A stretch of 64,000 bases of DNA. Source: Mycobacterium sp. PO1 (lineage in GTDB: Bacteria; Actinomycetota; Actinomycetes; Mycobacteriales; Mycobacteriaceae). Every line of letters begins with the position of its first letter. Position 1 is the first letter of the stretch. Positions 8,284 through 18,433 of this stretch are shown here, piece by piece. The translations under genes and the position numbers were made by a program. The notes under the pieces are model-generated. The model did no database searches, was not told the origin of the DNA, and saw nothing but the letters and a program-made list of their open reading frames with translations. The stretch spans positions 1 through 64,000 of the forward strand of contig NZ_BLTG01000010.1 in the NCBI RefSeq assembly GCF_017312405.1. Reading direction: 5' to 3'.

Positions 8284-9495
8284 CACCGGCAGTTCGGACA
8301 TCCCCCGCAGCGTGACGTTCTGCTTGTAGGTCGGCTCGCCGGCCAGGGCGGCGTCCGGGAACCGTGCCGTCAGCGCCGTCAGCGCGACGGTGGCCTCCAG
8401 CCGCGCCAGCGGAGCACCCAGGCAGAAGTGCGGCCCCTTCCCGAATCCGAGGTGCCGGATCGTCGGCCGCTGCGGATCGAATTCATCTGGGCGCTCGAGC
8501 AATTCGGGATCGCGATGGGCCGCGGCGAGCAGCAGCAGCATGTTGTCCCCCTTGGGTACCGTCACCCCACCGACGGACATGTCCTCGGCGGCGATGCGGC
8601 CGACCAGTTGCACCGGCGGGTCGTAGCGCAACGTCTCCTCGATGACACCCGCGACCCGGCCGGGGTCGGCGGCCAGCGCCGCCCACTGCTCGGGGTTACG
8701 CAACAGTGCCAGCGTCGCGTTGGCGATCAGGTTCACCGTCGTCTCGTGTCCGGCGACCAGCAGCAGGTTGCACGTCGCAACGATCTCCTCCTCGGTCAGC
8801 TGATCCCCGGACTCTTCGACGTGGATGAGCCCGGACATCAGGTCCTCGCCGGGATCACGGCGCCGACGCCCGATCAACTCGCGCAGGTAGTCGCGCAACC
8901 AGAGACCCGCCTGCATGCGCTCCTCGACCCCGTCGCCGGCGGCCCCGGTGACGGTGACGAACGGGTCCAGGGACTGCGCCAGCAGCGCCGAGGCCCGCGA
9001 GAACCGGGGCTCGTCCTCCAGCGGGACGCCCAGCAGCCGGCAGATCACCGCGACCGGAAGCGGGTAGGCCAACCCCTCGATGACGTCGAAGTCCTCGCCG
9101 GCGGCGGCGTCGAGCAGGGAGGCCACCAGCGCGGCGATGTCCGGTTCGAGCGCGTTGACCACCTTCGGTACGAACGCCTTGCTCACCAGCCGCCGCAACC
9201 GGGTGTGGTCCGGCGGGTCGAGGAACAGGAAGCCCGGTGGACCGAACGGCCGCGCAGCAGCACCCTCGGCGATCATCCGTTGCGCCACGGTCGACTTCAG
9301 GCGGTCACTGGCGGAGGCGGGGTGGCGCAGCACCTCGTCACAGTGCGCGAAGGTCGAGAACACGGTCAGGTTGCTGTCGGGCAGCTGCATCGGACCGCTC
9401 TGCCGGATCCGGGCGTAGACCGGGTACGGGTCGGCGCGATGCGCGGGATCGAGCAGCTGCACCAGCGGGGACTGAGAATCCGCAGCGGTCGTCAT
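8272..9495 (-). CDS. Cytochrome P450
   Basis: The 407-residue soluble P450 shows the oxygen-activating AGHETT, the EETLR (ExxR) and the haem ligand loop FGKGPHFCLG. PPDHTRLRRLVSKAF is typical of bacterial class I enzymes fed by ferredoxin. No redox partner is adjacent. ATG at 9495 is preferred; a further ATG 15 bases upstream is possible. It lies 34 bases downstream of tgt on the same strand but the functions look unrelated. Substrate unknown; it cannot be assigned to a CYP family by eye. Confidence 0.93.
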   Translation of the reverse strand: MTTAADSQSPLVQLLDPAHRADPYPVYARIRQSGPMQLPDSNLTVFSTFAHCDEVLRHPASASDRLKSTVAQRMIAEGAAARPFGPPGFLFLDPPDHTRLRRLVSKAFVPKVVNALEPDIAALVASLLDAAAGEDFDVIEGLAYPLPVAVICRLLGVPLEDEPRFSRASALLAQSLDPFVTVTGAAGDGVEERMQAGLWLRDYLRELIGRRRRDPGEDLMSGLIHVEESGDQLTEEEIVATCNLLLVAGHETTVNLIANATLALLRNPEQWAALAADPGRVAGVIEETLRYDPPVQLVGRIAAEDMSVGGVTVPKGDNMLLLLAAAHRDPELLERPDEFDPQRPTIRHLGFGKGPHFCLGAPLARLEATVALTALTARFPDAALAGEPTYKQNVTLRGMSELPVSLT

Positions 9496-9529
9496 AGCCT
9501 TATTGTGCACGCGTTCAAGAAGACGCAGG

Positions 9530-11219
<1,690 letters not shown>

Positions 11220-11328
11220 GTCCCGTTTCGCGGATTCAGGCCCGGTTTTGGAGACCGCCGCCTCATACTTCTGATCATGATTCGCCGGCCTCGGCGGACC
11301 ATGCCACACCAGACGAAGGAGAGTCGGG

Positions 11329-11799
11329 ATGAACCGTGGAGCACGCCGAATCGCTGTCGCTGTCGGAGGCGCAGCAGTGATCATGGGCCTGTCGGCCTGC
11401 GGCGGATCGGATGAAGGCTCGTCGACGTCGGGCGAGACGTCGACAGCGGCCGCGGCCGAGGGAACGAGCACCGTCACGATCGACGGTCAGGACCAGAGCG
11501 TCGAGGGCACCGTGGTGTGCTCGTCCATGGGCGGAAACATGAACATCGCCATCGGCGACGCGACCACCGGCATCGGTGCCGTGGTCTCCGAGGGGGACGA
11601 GCCCAGCGTCGTCTCGGTGGGCCTGGGCAACGTCAACGGCGTCACGCTGGGCTACCAGAGCGGGGTCAACCAGGGCGAAGCCACGGTCCAGAAGGATGGC
11701 GACACCTACACCATCTCCGGCACGGCGACCGGTGTCGACATGGCCAATCCCATGCAGCCGGTGAACAAGCCGTTCGAGATCGAGGTGACCTGCCCCTGA
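11329..11799 (+). CDS. lpqH: LpqH 19-kDa lipoprotein antigen
   Basis: The lipobox GLSAC follows a short signal peptide, then an Ala/Ser/Thr-rich linker and the conserved domain: [47 protein letters not shown] and [24 protein letters not shown] closely follow the mycobacterial 19-kDa antigen, a TLR2-active surface lipoprotein in pathogens. AAGGAG lies just upstream of the ATG. The domain's two cysteines can form the usual disulfide. In M. tuberculosis lpqH is next to the alkyl sulfatase gene; here it sits beside tgt and a paralogue, 19 kb from that sulfatase. Confidence 0.93.
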   Translation: MNRGARRIAVAVGGAAVIMGLSACGGSDEGSSTSGETSTAAAAEGTSTVTIDGQDQSVEGTVVCSSMGGNMNIAIGDATTGIGAVVSEGDEPSVVSVGLGNVNGVTLGYQSGVNQGEATVQKDGDTYTISGTATGVDMANPMQPVNKPFEIEVTCP

Positions 11800-11815
11800 C
11801 ATCAGGGGTGCGGGT

Positions 11816-12166
11816 TCAGAACGGGGTGTAGCCCGCGGCCGACTGCCGCAACTGCCAGATCTGCGCCGGACACAGCTCGTTGACGGCCTGATTGATCAGG
11901 TACCCGGCCTGGTAGTAGTCGGTGGTGCGGAAGTCGGCCTTCACCTGATTCACCAGATCCGCGTAGGGCATCGTGGTCGCCACGCGATCACAGACGCTGC
12001 GGCCGTAGCCCAACGCGGCTTCGGCGTTGGGGAAGTTGTAGCCGGGCCGGACGTGCACGTTGACCAGGTAGGCCACCTCGTCGGCGTGCGCGTTCGGCGC
12101 GGCGAACCCGGCCGCCGACACCAGCCCCATCGTGATCGCGGAAACGACTCCGACCAGCCACTTCAT
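11816..12166 (-). CDS. Secreted DUF732 protein
   Basis: A 116-residue precursor with signal peptide (MKWLVGVVSAITMGLVSAAG, cleavage probably after NAHA). The mature part has the DUF732 pattern: a small helical domain with ALGYGRSVCDRV and a second cysteine in NELCPAQ that likely forms a disulfide. Such proteins are common and mostly uncharacterised in mycobacteria. The ATG at 12166 begins a proper signal peptide; earlier starts would spoil it. It is divergent from another small secreted protein. Confidence 0.82.
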   Translation of the reverse strand: MKWLVGVVSAITMGLVSAAGFAAPNAHADEVAYLVNVHVRPGYNFPNAEAALGYGRSVCDRVATTMPYADLVNQVKADFRTTDYYQAGYLINQAVNELCPAQIWQLRQSAAGYTPF

Positions 12167-12252
12167 GGGACAGACCCTACGCCAGCCGTCCCGGCTGCGG
12201 GGCGAATGCCCGATCCCGCCCGTGCAGCGGGACAGCCGCTTATGGTGAGGCC

Positions 12253-12624
12253 ATGAAGCTGACGGTTGCGATGGCGCTGGCCGCGCCGCTGGTGGGATTG
12301 GCTTTCGCGGCGGGAAACGCATCGGCACAGCCGAACACGGTCTGTGACGGAGACGGCTGCGTGCCCTACGTCGACCGCACCGCCCATCTCGGCGGATCGT
12401 GCGACCAGTCCACCCGCTACAACTTCGGCATCGACGCCTCCGGCAACACGCTGGCGTGCAACTTCGACGGGCAGTGGGTGTCAGAGACTCCGCTGGTCGG
12501 GGTCCGGCTGCTGCGCTCCCCGTGCACCAGCGCCGGCGCGACGGCGCAGAGCCCCGACGGGGTGCCCCTGACCTGTGACGGTGTGGCGTGGAGCGCTGAC
12601 TACTCGGTGATCTTCTACGGCTGA
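12253..12624 (+). CDS. Small secreted protein of unknown function
   Basis: A 123-residue protein with a clear signal peptide (MKLTVAMALAAPLVGLAFAAGNASA). The mature part has six cysteines (CDGDGC, GSCDQ, ACNFDGQW, SPCTSAG, LTCDG), suggesting a disulfide-stabilised extracytoplasmic domain. I do not recognise the family. Its last 10 bases overlap the convergent DapB-like gene. Confidence 0.75.
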   Translation: MKLTVAMALAAPLVGLAFAAGNASAQPNTVCDGDGCVPYVDRTAHLGGSCDQSTRYNFGIDASGNTLACNFDGQWVSETPLVGVRLLRSPCTSAGATAQSPDGVPLTCDGVAWSADYSVIFYG

Positions 12625-13694
12625 GCGCGGCCGGCGGTCCGGAAGCCGGCCCCGCTGCGGATCAGCGGCAACGTCGCCGACGTGGCGAACCCCGGTGGTG
12701 CGTCGCAGACGGCGGGGACCGCGTTGAGCACCTGCATCGCGGTCGCCACGTTGGCCGACCGGACATGCTCGGCGAGGCTGGCTCTGCGGCGGAAGCTGGC
12801 CAGCGACATGAAGTGGGCTCGCATCGACGGATCGCCCTCGATGGTCAGCGTCCAGCCGTGCTGCGGGGCGGGCCAGTGCTCCGGGTACTCGTTGCCGACG
12901 GTCCACAGCGTCTCGATCTCGATCAGCGTCCGCCCGTCGCGCCGTCCGGTCCAGTTCCACCGCTGACCGGCGGTGGTGCCGGCGGCCAGCAGGTGATCGA
13001 AGATCTGGTGGTCCGCCCGCGCCGGCACCGCGTCGACGGTCGCGGTGACCTCGTCGAGGTCGGCGCCGAGTTCGTCGCCCAGGAACCACACCTGTTCGGT
13101 GAAGATCGAGCTGTTGAACGCCAGGAAGTCGGTCGCCGTCGGGCTGATCGAGTCGACCGGCTGCCCGAACGCCATGTTGTCGAAGGTGATGCCGGTGCTC
13201 TCGTAGGACGACCAGTCGGCACGTTCCTGCAGCGTGATCGTGTCGATGGTGCGGCTCATGCCCGACAACGCCAACGGCAACACCCCGGACAGGTTCCCCG
13301 GGTTCAGACCGCTGCCGTGGATCGCACTGGATCCGGCCTCGCACGCGGCGGCGACCCGGTCCCGGTCGGCAGCGGCTATGCGGCGCGGATGGAACATGAA
13401 CGCCGTCGTCGCCACGTTCTTGCCCGCGGCCAGCAGCGCGCAGACGTCGTCGATACTGGCGGTGCGCGGCGTGTAGAGCACGCAGTCGGCCTCGAGTCCG
13501 AGGATCTCGTCGACGTCGGTGGTGGCCGTGACACCGATCGGGTCGCGACCGAGAAGCGTGCCGAGATCGGCGCCGTGCTTGTCGGGCGAGTAGACGCGGG
13601 CGCCGACCAGCGCCAGGTCGGGCCGGTGGTCCAGGACCGCCGTCATCATCTCGGTTCCGACAGCGCCTGTCCCCCACTGGATGACCCGGTACAC
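12615..13694 (-). CDS. DapB-like NAD(P)-dependent oxidoreductase
   Basis: The N-terminal Rossmann motif VIQWGTGAVGTEMM and the layout (about 120-residue nucleotide domain, then an alpha/beta domain) match the group annotated as dihydrodipicolinate reductase-like or 2,4-diaminopentanoate dehydrogenase-like proteins, frequent in mycobacteria. True DapB is shorter, so a role in lysine synthesis is unlikely. GTG at 13694 is chosen because TAGGTT (13702-13707, minus) ends 7 bases upstream; this gives 359 residues. Substrate unknown. Confidence 0.8.
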   Translation of the reverse strand: MYRVIQWGTGAVGTEMMTAVLDHRPDLALVGARVYSPDKHGADLGTLLGRDPIGVTATTDVDEILGLEADCVLYTPRTASIDDVCALLAAGKNVATTAFMFHPRRIAAADRDRVAAACEAGSSAIHGSGLNPGNLSGVLPLALSGMSRTIDTITLQERADWSSYESTGITFDNMAFGQPVDSISPTATDFLAFNSSIFTEQVWFLGDELGADLDEVTATVDAVPARADHQIFDHLLAAGTTAGQRWNWTGRRDGRTLIEIETLWTVGNEYPEHWPAPQHGWTLTIEGDPSMRAHFMSLASFRRRASLAEHVRSANVATAMQVLNAVPAVCDAPPGFATSATLPLIRSGAGFRTAGRAQP

Positions 13695-13806
13695 ACTGCT
13701 GAACCTAACAAGACGGCGAACGTGGCAAGACCAGACCGACGACCACCAGTGTTCCGCGACTTCCCGGCTCGGTTGAGTCGGCCGGGGATAGGGCACACTC
13801 GACAGC

Positions 13807-14148
13807 ATGGGTGATTACGACGACGCAGGCCCCGACAACACACTCGGCCCCAGCGAATCGCTGGACTCCGACGAGGTCCGCAACGACGACGGCGACATCG
13901 TCGTCGATCCGCCCGAGCAGTGGATCGACGCCGAGGAGGACGAGACCCTCGACGAGAGGCTCTCCGCCGAGGTCCCCGATGTCGAACCCGACCTCGAGCC
14001 CGACGACGCGCGGCCGAGCCGGCGGTCGGCCGGCCAGATCGACGGCACCCCCGAGGACGGCGACTCGTTCTTCACCGTCGCCGACGACGACGAGAAGCAG
14101 GTCGTGCCCGGCGACGACGAAGCCGACTCCATCGTCAGCGACGGGTGA
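13807..14148 (+). CDS. Acidic DUF5709-type protein
   Basis: The 113-residue product is extremely acidic and has no membrane segment. The pattern SLDSDEVRNDDGDIVVDPPEQW followed by ETLDERLSAEVPDVEPD matches the actinobacterial DUF5709 group. It is probably largely unstructured. Function unknown. Another small acidic protein lies at 18269. Confidence 0.72.
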   Translation: MGDYDDAGPDNTLGPSESLDSDEVRNDDGDIVVDPPEQWIDAEEDETLDERLSAEVPDVEPDLEPDDARPSRRSAGQIDGTPEDGDSFFTVADDDEKQVVPGDDEADSIVSDG

Positions 14149-14151
14149 CCC

Positions 14152-14910
14152 TCACGCCCGGATGACGACCGGGCCCAGCTCCTCGTAGCGCCGCGCTTCG
14201 GCCGCCGACAGCTCCGCGCCGGTCACGATCGACTCGAAGTCGCGCACCTGGGCGAAGCGGCAGAAGCTGCTCTCCCCGAACTTCGACCGGGCGGCGACGA
14301 GGATGGGCCTGCGCGCCACCTGCACAGCGGTGTTCTTGACCGCGGCGACGGCAGGATCGGGTGTGGTCAGGCCGTGCTCCAGCGAGATCCCGTTGGTGCC
14401 CAGGAACGCGACGTCGATCACCAGGCCGCGCAGCATGTCGGTGGCCCAGTGATCGACGGTCGCCAACGTGCGCCCCCGCATCCGGCCACCGAGCAGCAGC
14501 ACGGTGACGGTGCTGCTGTGCGCGAGCGCCTCGGCGGCCAGCAGCGACGACGTGACCACGGTGAGCTCCTGCTCGGCGAGCCGTTCGGCGATCAGGCGCG
14601 GGGTGAAACCTTCGTCCAGATAGACGGTTTCGGCACCGTGTAGCAGCTTCGCGGCTTCGGCGGCGATCCGGTGCTTCTGGGCCAGGTCCACCTGGCTGCG
14701 GTACTCGACGCCCGACTCGAAGGCCGCCGTCTCCAGCGGGACCGCTCCGCCGTGCACGCGCTTGAGCAGACGACGACCCGCCAGAACCTTCAGGTCGCGG
14801 CGGATCGTCTCGCTCGCGACGTCCAGCTCGTCCGCGAGCGAGGCGACCTCCACCCGCCCGCGGGTGCGGGCGAATTCGACGATCCGGTTCTGACGGGTGT
14901 CGGAATCCAC
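14152..14910 (-). CDS. DeoR-family regulator of the PTS island
   Basis: The N-terminal DeoR helix-turn-helix (RQNRIVEFARTRGRVEVASLADELDVASETIRRDLKVL-type, residues 6-43, followed by KRVHGGAV) is joined to the DeoR sensor domain (KHRIAAEAA, YLDEGFTP, FLGTNGIS). These sensors bind sugar phosphates. The GTG start abuts the stop of the mtlA gene with no spacer, so regulator and transporter are in one transcript. The repeats at 16981-17020 are the probable binding sites. 252 residues, normal for the family. Confidence 0.88.
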   Translation of the reverse strand: MDSDTRQNRIVEFARTRGRVEVASLADELDVASETIRRDLKVLAGRRLLKRVHGGAVPLETAAFESGVEYRSQVDLAQKHRIAAEAAKLLHGAETVYLDEGFTPRLIAERLAEQELTVVTSSLLAAEALAHSSTVTVLLLGGRMRGRTLATVDHWATDMLRGLVIDVAFLGTNGISLEHGLTTPDPAVAAVKNTAVQVARRPILVAARSKFGESSFCRFAQVRDFESIVTGAELSAAEARRYEELGPVVIRA

Positions 14911-16902
14911 CTACGTCACGCTACTGGTGTCACCGGCGATCAGGATCGCCTTGACCTCCTCGGATGTGGTGGCCTCCCGCAGTCGGGCGACGTCGTCGGC
15001 CTTGAGGAACACCTGCGCGATCTTGGTCAGCAGAGCCATGTGATCCTTGCCGGCGCCGGCGATGCCGACGACGAACTCGGCGGGCTTGCCGTTCCAGTCG
15101 ATCGGCTCCGGATACCGCACGAACGACAGCCCGGTCCGGCGGATCGTGTCCTTGGCCTCGTTGGTGCCGTGCGGGATGGCCAGACCGTTGCCCATGTAGG
15201 TCGAGATCGACTTCTCCCGCTCGTGCATCGCCTCCACGTAGGCCGGTTCGACCGCTCCCGCCTGGACGAGCAGACGGCCCGCTTCGTCGATCGCGGCGGC
15301 GGCGTCGGTGGCCGACCCGCTGAGCACGATCGAGTCCAGCGCGAGCACGTCACCCTCGGTTCCTGCGGTGTCCTGCTCCGGCTCGGAAACGTCCCCTCCG
15401 GTGCCGGCACCGTTGGTCTGTTCGAGCTGCTCGACGATCTCGTCGTAGCGCGGGCTGGACATGAAGTCGTCGACGGAGACGTGCAGCGCCGACGGGGTGC
15501 GCTGGCGCGCCCGCTCGGTCAGGTCCCGGTGGGACACGACGAGGTCGTAGCTGTCGGACAGGTTCGAGATCGCCGAGTTGGTCACCTTGACATCGCCGTA
15601 GCCGGCTTTCTGGATCTTGCGGCGCAGTACCGAGGCGCCCATCGCGGAGGACCCCATGCCGGCGTCGCAGGCGAACACGATGGTGTGGATCGGACCTGCC
15701 TTGGTGCCGACCAGAGCCGAGGCCACGCTGGACTTCTTGCCCTTCATCGATTCCATCGACGCGGTGGCGGCGGCCAGGTCGTCCTCGTCACCGCCCTTGT
15801 CGGTCTTGAGCAGCAGCCCCGCGACGGCGAAGGACACCGCGGCCGCACCGAACACCGACAGCGTGACCCCGATGAAGCTGTCGCCGGGAGTCTGGGCGTA
15901 GACGGCGATGATCGACCCGGGCGCGGCCGGCGCCCGCAGACCGGACCCGAAGAGCACGTTGATGAACACGCCGGTCATGCCGCCCAGGATGGTGGCCGCG
16001 ATCAGCTTCGGCTTCATCAGCACGTAGGGGAAGTAGATCTCGTGGATGCCGCCGAAGAACTGGATGATCGCCGCGCCCGGCGCCGATGCGCGCGCCGCGC
16101 CCTTGCCGAAGACCATGAACGCCAGCAGCAGCCCGAGGCCCGGGCCGGGGTTGGCCTCGAGCAGGAACAGGATGGACTTGCCGGTCTCCAGCGCCTGGGT
16201 GGTGCCCAGCGGGGTCAGCACGCCGTGGTTGATCGCGTTGTTGAGGAACAACACCTTGGCCGGCTCGATCAGGATCGACGTCAGCGGCAGCAGGTCGTTG
16301 TTGACCAGGAAGTCGACGACGTTGCCGGCGCCGCGGGTGATCGAGGAGACGATCGGGCCGATGCCGAAGAACCCGATCACCGCCAGGATCAACCCGAGGA
16401 TGCCGGAGGCGAAGTTGTCGACCAGCATCTCGAAGCCGGGACGGATCTTGCCCTCCCACAACGCGTCCAGCTTCTTGATCAGGAACCCGCCCAGCGGGCC
16501 CATGATCATGGCGCCCAGGAACATCGGCACGTCGGCGCCGGTGACCACACCCACCGTGGCGATCGCGCCGACCACCGCACCGCGGGTGCCGTAGACCATC
16601 CGCCCGCCGGTGTAGCCGATCAGGATCGGCAGCAGGTAGGTGATCATCGGGCCGACGATGCCCGCGCCCTCGAAGTCGCCCCAGCCGCCGATCTGCGCCA
16701 CCCAGCCACCGGGATCCCGCAGGGCGCTGAAGATGCCGGTCAACCAGCCGGCCTCGATGAACAGCGCGGTGATCAGGCCCCAGGCGATGAACGCGCCGAT
16801 GTTGGGCATGACCATGTTGGACAGCGCCGTGCCCAGTTTCTGCACGCGTACCCGGACCCCGGACCGCGACGACGCGTCCTGGCCGGTCACCGTTTGTGAC
16901 AT
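14911..16902 (-). CDS. mtlA: PTS mannitol-type transporter EIICBA
   Basis: One 663-residue chain holds all three domains of a mannitol-family permease. The membrane EIIC (about 15-340) has the conserved GGIHEIYFPYV loop. EIIB has its phosphocysteine C412 in FACDAGMGSSAMGA. EIIA has its phosphohistidine H578 in AIPHGTNEAKD. It imports a hexitol with phosphorylation, taking phosphate from HPr, whose gene is not here. ATG at 16902 follows GGAGGG. EIIA fused at the C-terminus is the full MtlA form. Substrate by family is mannitol, but other polyols are possible. Confidence 0.93.
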   Translation of the reverse strand: MSQTVTGQDASSRSGVRVRVQKLGTALSNMVMPNIGAFIAWGLITALFIEAGWLTGIFSALRDPGGWVAQIGGWGDFEGAGIVGPMITYLLPILIGYTGGRMVYGTRGAVVGAIATVGVVTGADVPMFLGAMIMGPLGGFLIKKLDALWEGKIRPGFEMLVDNFASGILGLILAVIGFFGIGPIVSSITRGAGNVVDFLVNNDLLPLTSILIEPAKVLFLNNAINHGVLTPLGTTQALETGKSILFLLEANPGPGLGLLLAFMVFGKGAARASAPGAAIIQFFGGIHEIYFPYVLMKPKLIAATILGGMTGVFINVLFGSGLRAPAAPGSIIAVYAQTPGDSFIGVTLSVFGAAAVSFAVAGLLLKTDKGGDEDDLAAATASMESMKGKKSSVASALVGTKAGPIHTIVFACDAGMGSSAMGASVLRRKIQKAGYGDVKVTNSAISNLSDSYDLVVSHRDLTERARQRTPSALHVSVDDFMSSPRYDEIVEQLEQTNGAGTGGDVSEPEQDTAGTEGDVLALDSIVLSGSATDAAAAIDEAGRLLVQAGAVEPAYVEAMHEREKSISTYMGNGLAIPHGTNEAKDTIRRTGLSFVRYPEPIDWNGKPAEFVVGIAGAGKDHMALLTKIAQVFLKADDVARLREATTSEEVKAILIAGDTSSVT

Positions 16903-16980
16903 ACGAGCCCTCCGATTCGATGTGGGCCGTTCGGCCCGGACCGAGACTGGTGATACCAATCACATACATTCAGTACACCG

Positions 16981-17020
16981 CATGAACGGGCATGAATGCA
17001 AGCATTCGGTCATGAATGGT
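16981..17020. promoter_or_regulatory. Phased repeats, probable DeoR operator
   Basis: CATGAA occurs at 16981, 16991 and 17011, in 10-bp register, and the gap at 17001-17010 holds the reverse element GCATTC. GAATGC-AA-GCATTC (16994-17007) is a perfect 14-bp palindrome. The sites lie between the divergent mtlA and polyol dehydrogenase genes. Confidence 0.6.
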
Positions 17021-17109
17021 CAAAGAAATCGGTGGTTTTGTGCCCGGTTGACCGTTAGAGTGCGGTAGAGCACACCAGTTGCAGCGGTCGACACCGAGAG
17101 GACCCACCC

Positions 17110-18195
17110 ATGAAGGCATTGCGCTTCTACGCCCCCGAAGACGTCCGACTGGAGGACGTACCCGAGCCGACCTGCGCGCCCGACGAAGTGAAAATGCGCG
17201 TCCGCAACTGTTCGACCTGCGGCACCGACGTCAAGATCTTCTACAACGGCCATCAGAACCTGACCCCGCCGCGGACCATCGGCCACGAGATCGCCGGCGA
17301 GATCGTCGAGGTCGGCGCCGACGTCAACGCCCTCTACGGCAGCAACTGGCAGGAGGGCGACCGGGTGCAGGTGATCGCCGCGGTGCCCTGCGGCGAGTGC
17401 CACGAGTGCCGCAAGGGCTGGATGGCGGTGTGCCAGAACCAGACCTCGATGGGCTACCAGTACGACGGCGGCTTCGCCGAATACATGATCGTGCCCCGGC
17501 AGGTGCTTAAGGTCGACGGCCTCAACCGCATCCCCGACAACGTCGGCTTCGACGAGGCCTCGGCCGCCGAGCCGTTCGCCTGCGCCATCAACGCCCAGGA
17601 ACTGCTCGGCATCGAAGAGGGCGACACCGTGGTGGTGTTCGGTGCCGGCCCGATCGGCTGCATGCACATCCGCATCGCCCGCGGCGTGCACAAGGTCGGA
17701 CCGGTGTACCTCGTCGACGTCAACGATGCCCGCCTGCAGATGTCGGCCGACGCGGTGAACCCCGACGGCGTCATCAACGCTGCCGAGGTCGACGTGGTGG
17801 CGAAGGTCATGGAGCTGACCGGCGGCCGGGGTGCCGACATCGTCATCACCGCGACGGCGGCCAACATCGCCCAGGAGCAGGCGATCGCGATGGCCGCCCG
17901 CAACGGGCGCATCTCGTTCTTCGGCGGGCTGCCCAAGACCAACCCGAACATCACCTGCGACTCGAACGTCGTGCACTACCGCCAGCTGCACATCCACGGG
18001 GCCAACGGGTCGGCGCCCGAGCACAACAAGCGTGCGCTGCAGTACATCTCGACCGGCCAGGTGCCGGTCAAGGATCTGATCACCCGCCACATCCCGCTCG
18101 ACGACGTGCTCGACGCCTTCCAGATCGTCAAGAACGGCGAGGCCATCAAGGTCACGGTGGAACCGGCGCCGGCCGAGGTGGGCGCCGGGGTCTGA
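17110..18195 (+). CDS. Zinc-dependent medium-chain polyol dehydrogenase
   Basis: A 361-residue MDR enzyme: catalytic zinc region CSTCGTDVK and IGHEIAGEIVEVG, the structural zinc cluster CGECHECRKGWMAVC, and the nucleotide site VFGAGPIGCMHIRIAR. It resembles sorbitol/L-iditol 2-dehydrogenase and galactitol-1-phosphate dehydrogenase types. It faces mtlA across a shared control region, so it probably oxidises the phosphorylated polyol made by the PTS. The usual mannitol-1-phosphate dehydrogenase (MtlD, a different family) is absent from the island. Confidence 0.85.
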   Translation: MKALRFYAPEDVRLEDVPEPTCAPDEVKMRVRNCSTCGTDVKIFYNGHQNLTPPRTIGHEIAGEIVEVGADVNALYGSNWQEGDRVQVIAAVPCGECHECRKGWMAVCQNQTSMGYQYDGGFAEYMIVPRQVLKVDGLNRIPDNVGFDEASAAEPFACAINAQELLGIEEGDTVVVFGAGPIGCMHIRIARGVHKVGPVYLVDVNDARLQMSADAVNPDGVINAAEVDVVAKVMELTGGRGADIVITATAANIAQEQAIAMAARNGRISFFGGLPKTNPNITCDSNVVHYRQLHIHGANGSAPEHNKRALQYISTGQVPVKDLITRHIPLDDVLDAFQIVKNGEAIKVTVEPAPAEVGAGV

Positions 18196-18268
18196 TGAAT
18201 CACGGTTAGTCAGCGCTGCCCGCGGGTAATGCTCGGTGGTTGCCAGCGTTCGCCAGCGAGGAGACTCC

Positions 18269-18433
18269 ATGCCCGGTCCAGAGAAGAGCGAAGAAGACGT
18301 CGACAAAGACCCGCACGTCGCCGCGGCGCGGGAGGACACCGGCGAGGACGGCTCCTACGTGGGCCGGGCGTCGGGCGACGACGACTTCGACGCCGAGGAA
18401 TCCGGCGCTGAGGCCCGCTCCACCGACCAGTGA
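18269..18433 (+). CDS. Small acidic protein of unknown function
   Basis: A 54-residue, strongly acidic, hydrophilic protein (KSEEDVDKDPHVAAAREDTG, GDDDFDAEESG). The ATG at 18269 has a good ribosome site (GCGAGGAGA, 18257-18265). It has no recognisable domain. Its stop is directly adjacent to the convergent topoisomerase stop. The ribosome site and compact fit between genes argue that it is real. Confidence 0.6.
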   Translation: MPGPEKSEEDVDKDPHVAAAREDTGEDGSYVGRASGDDDFDAEESGAEARSTDQ

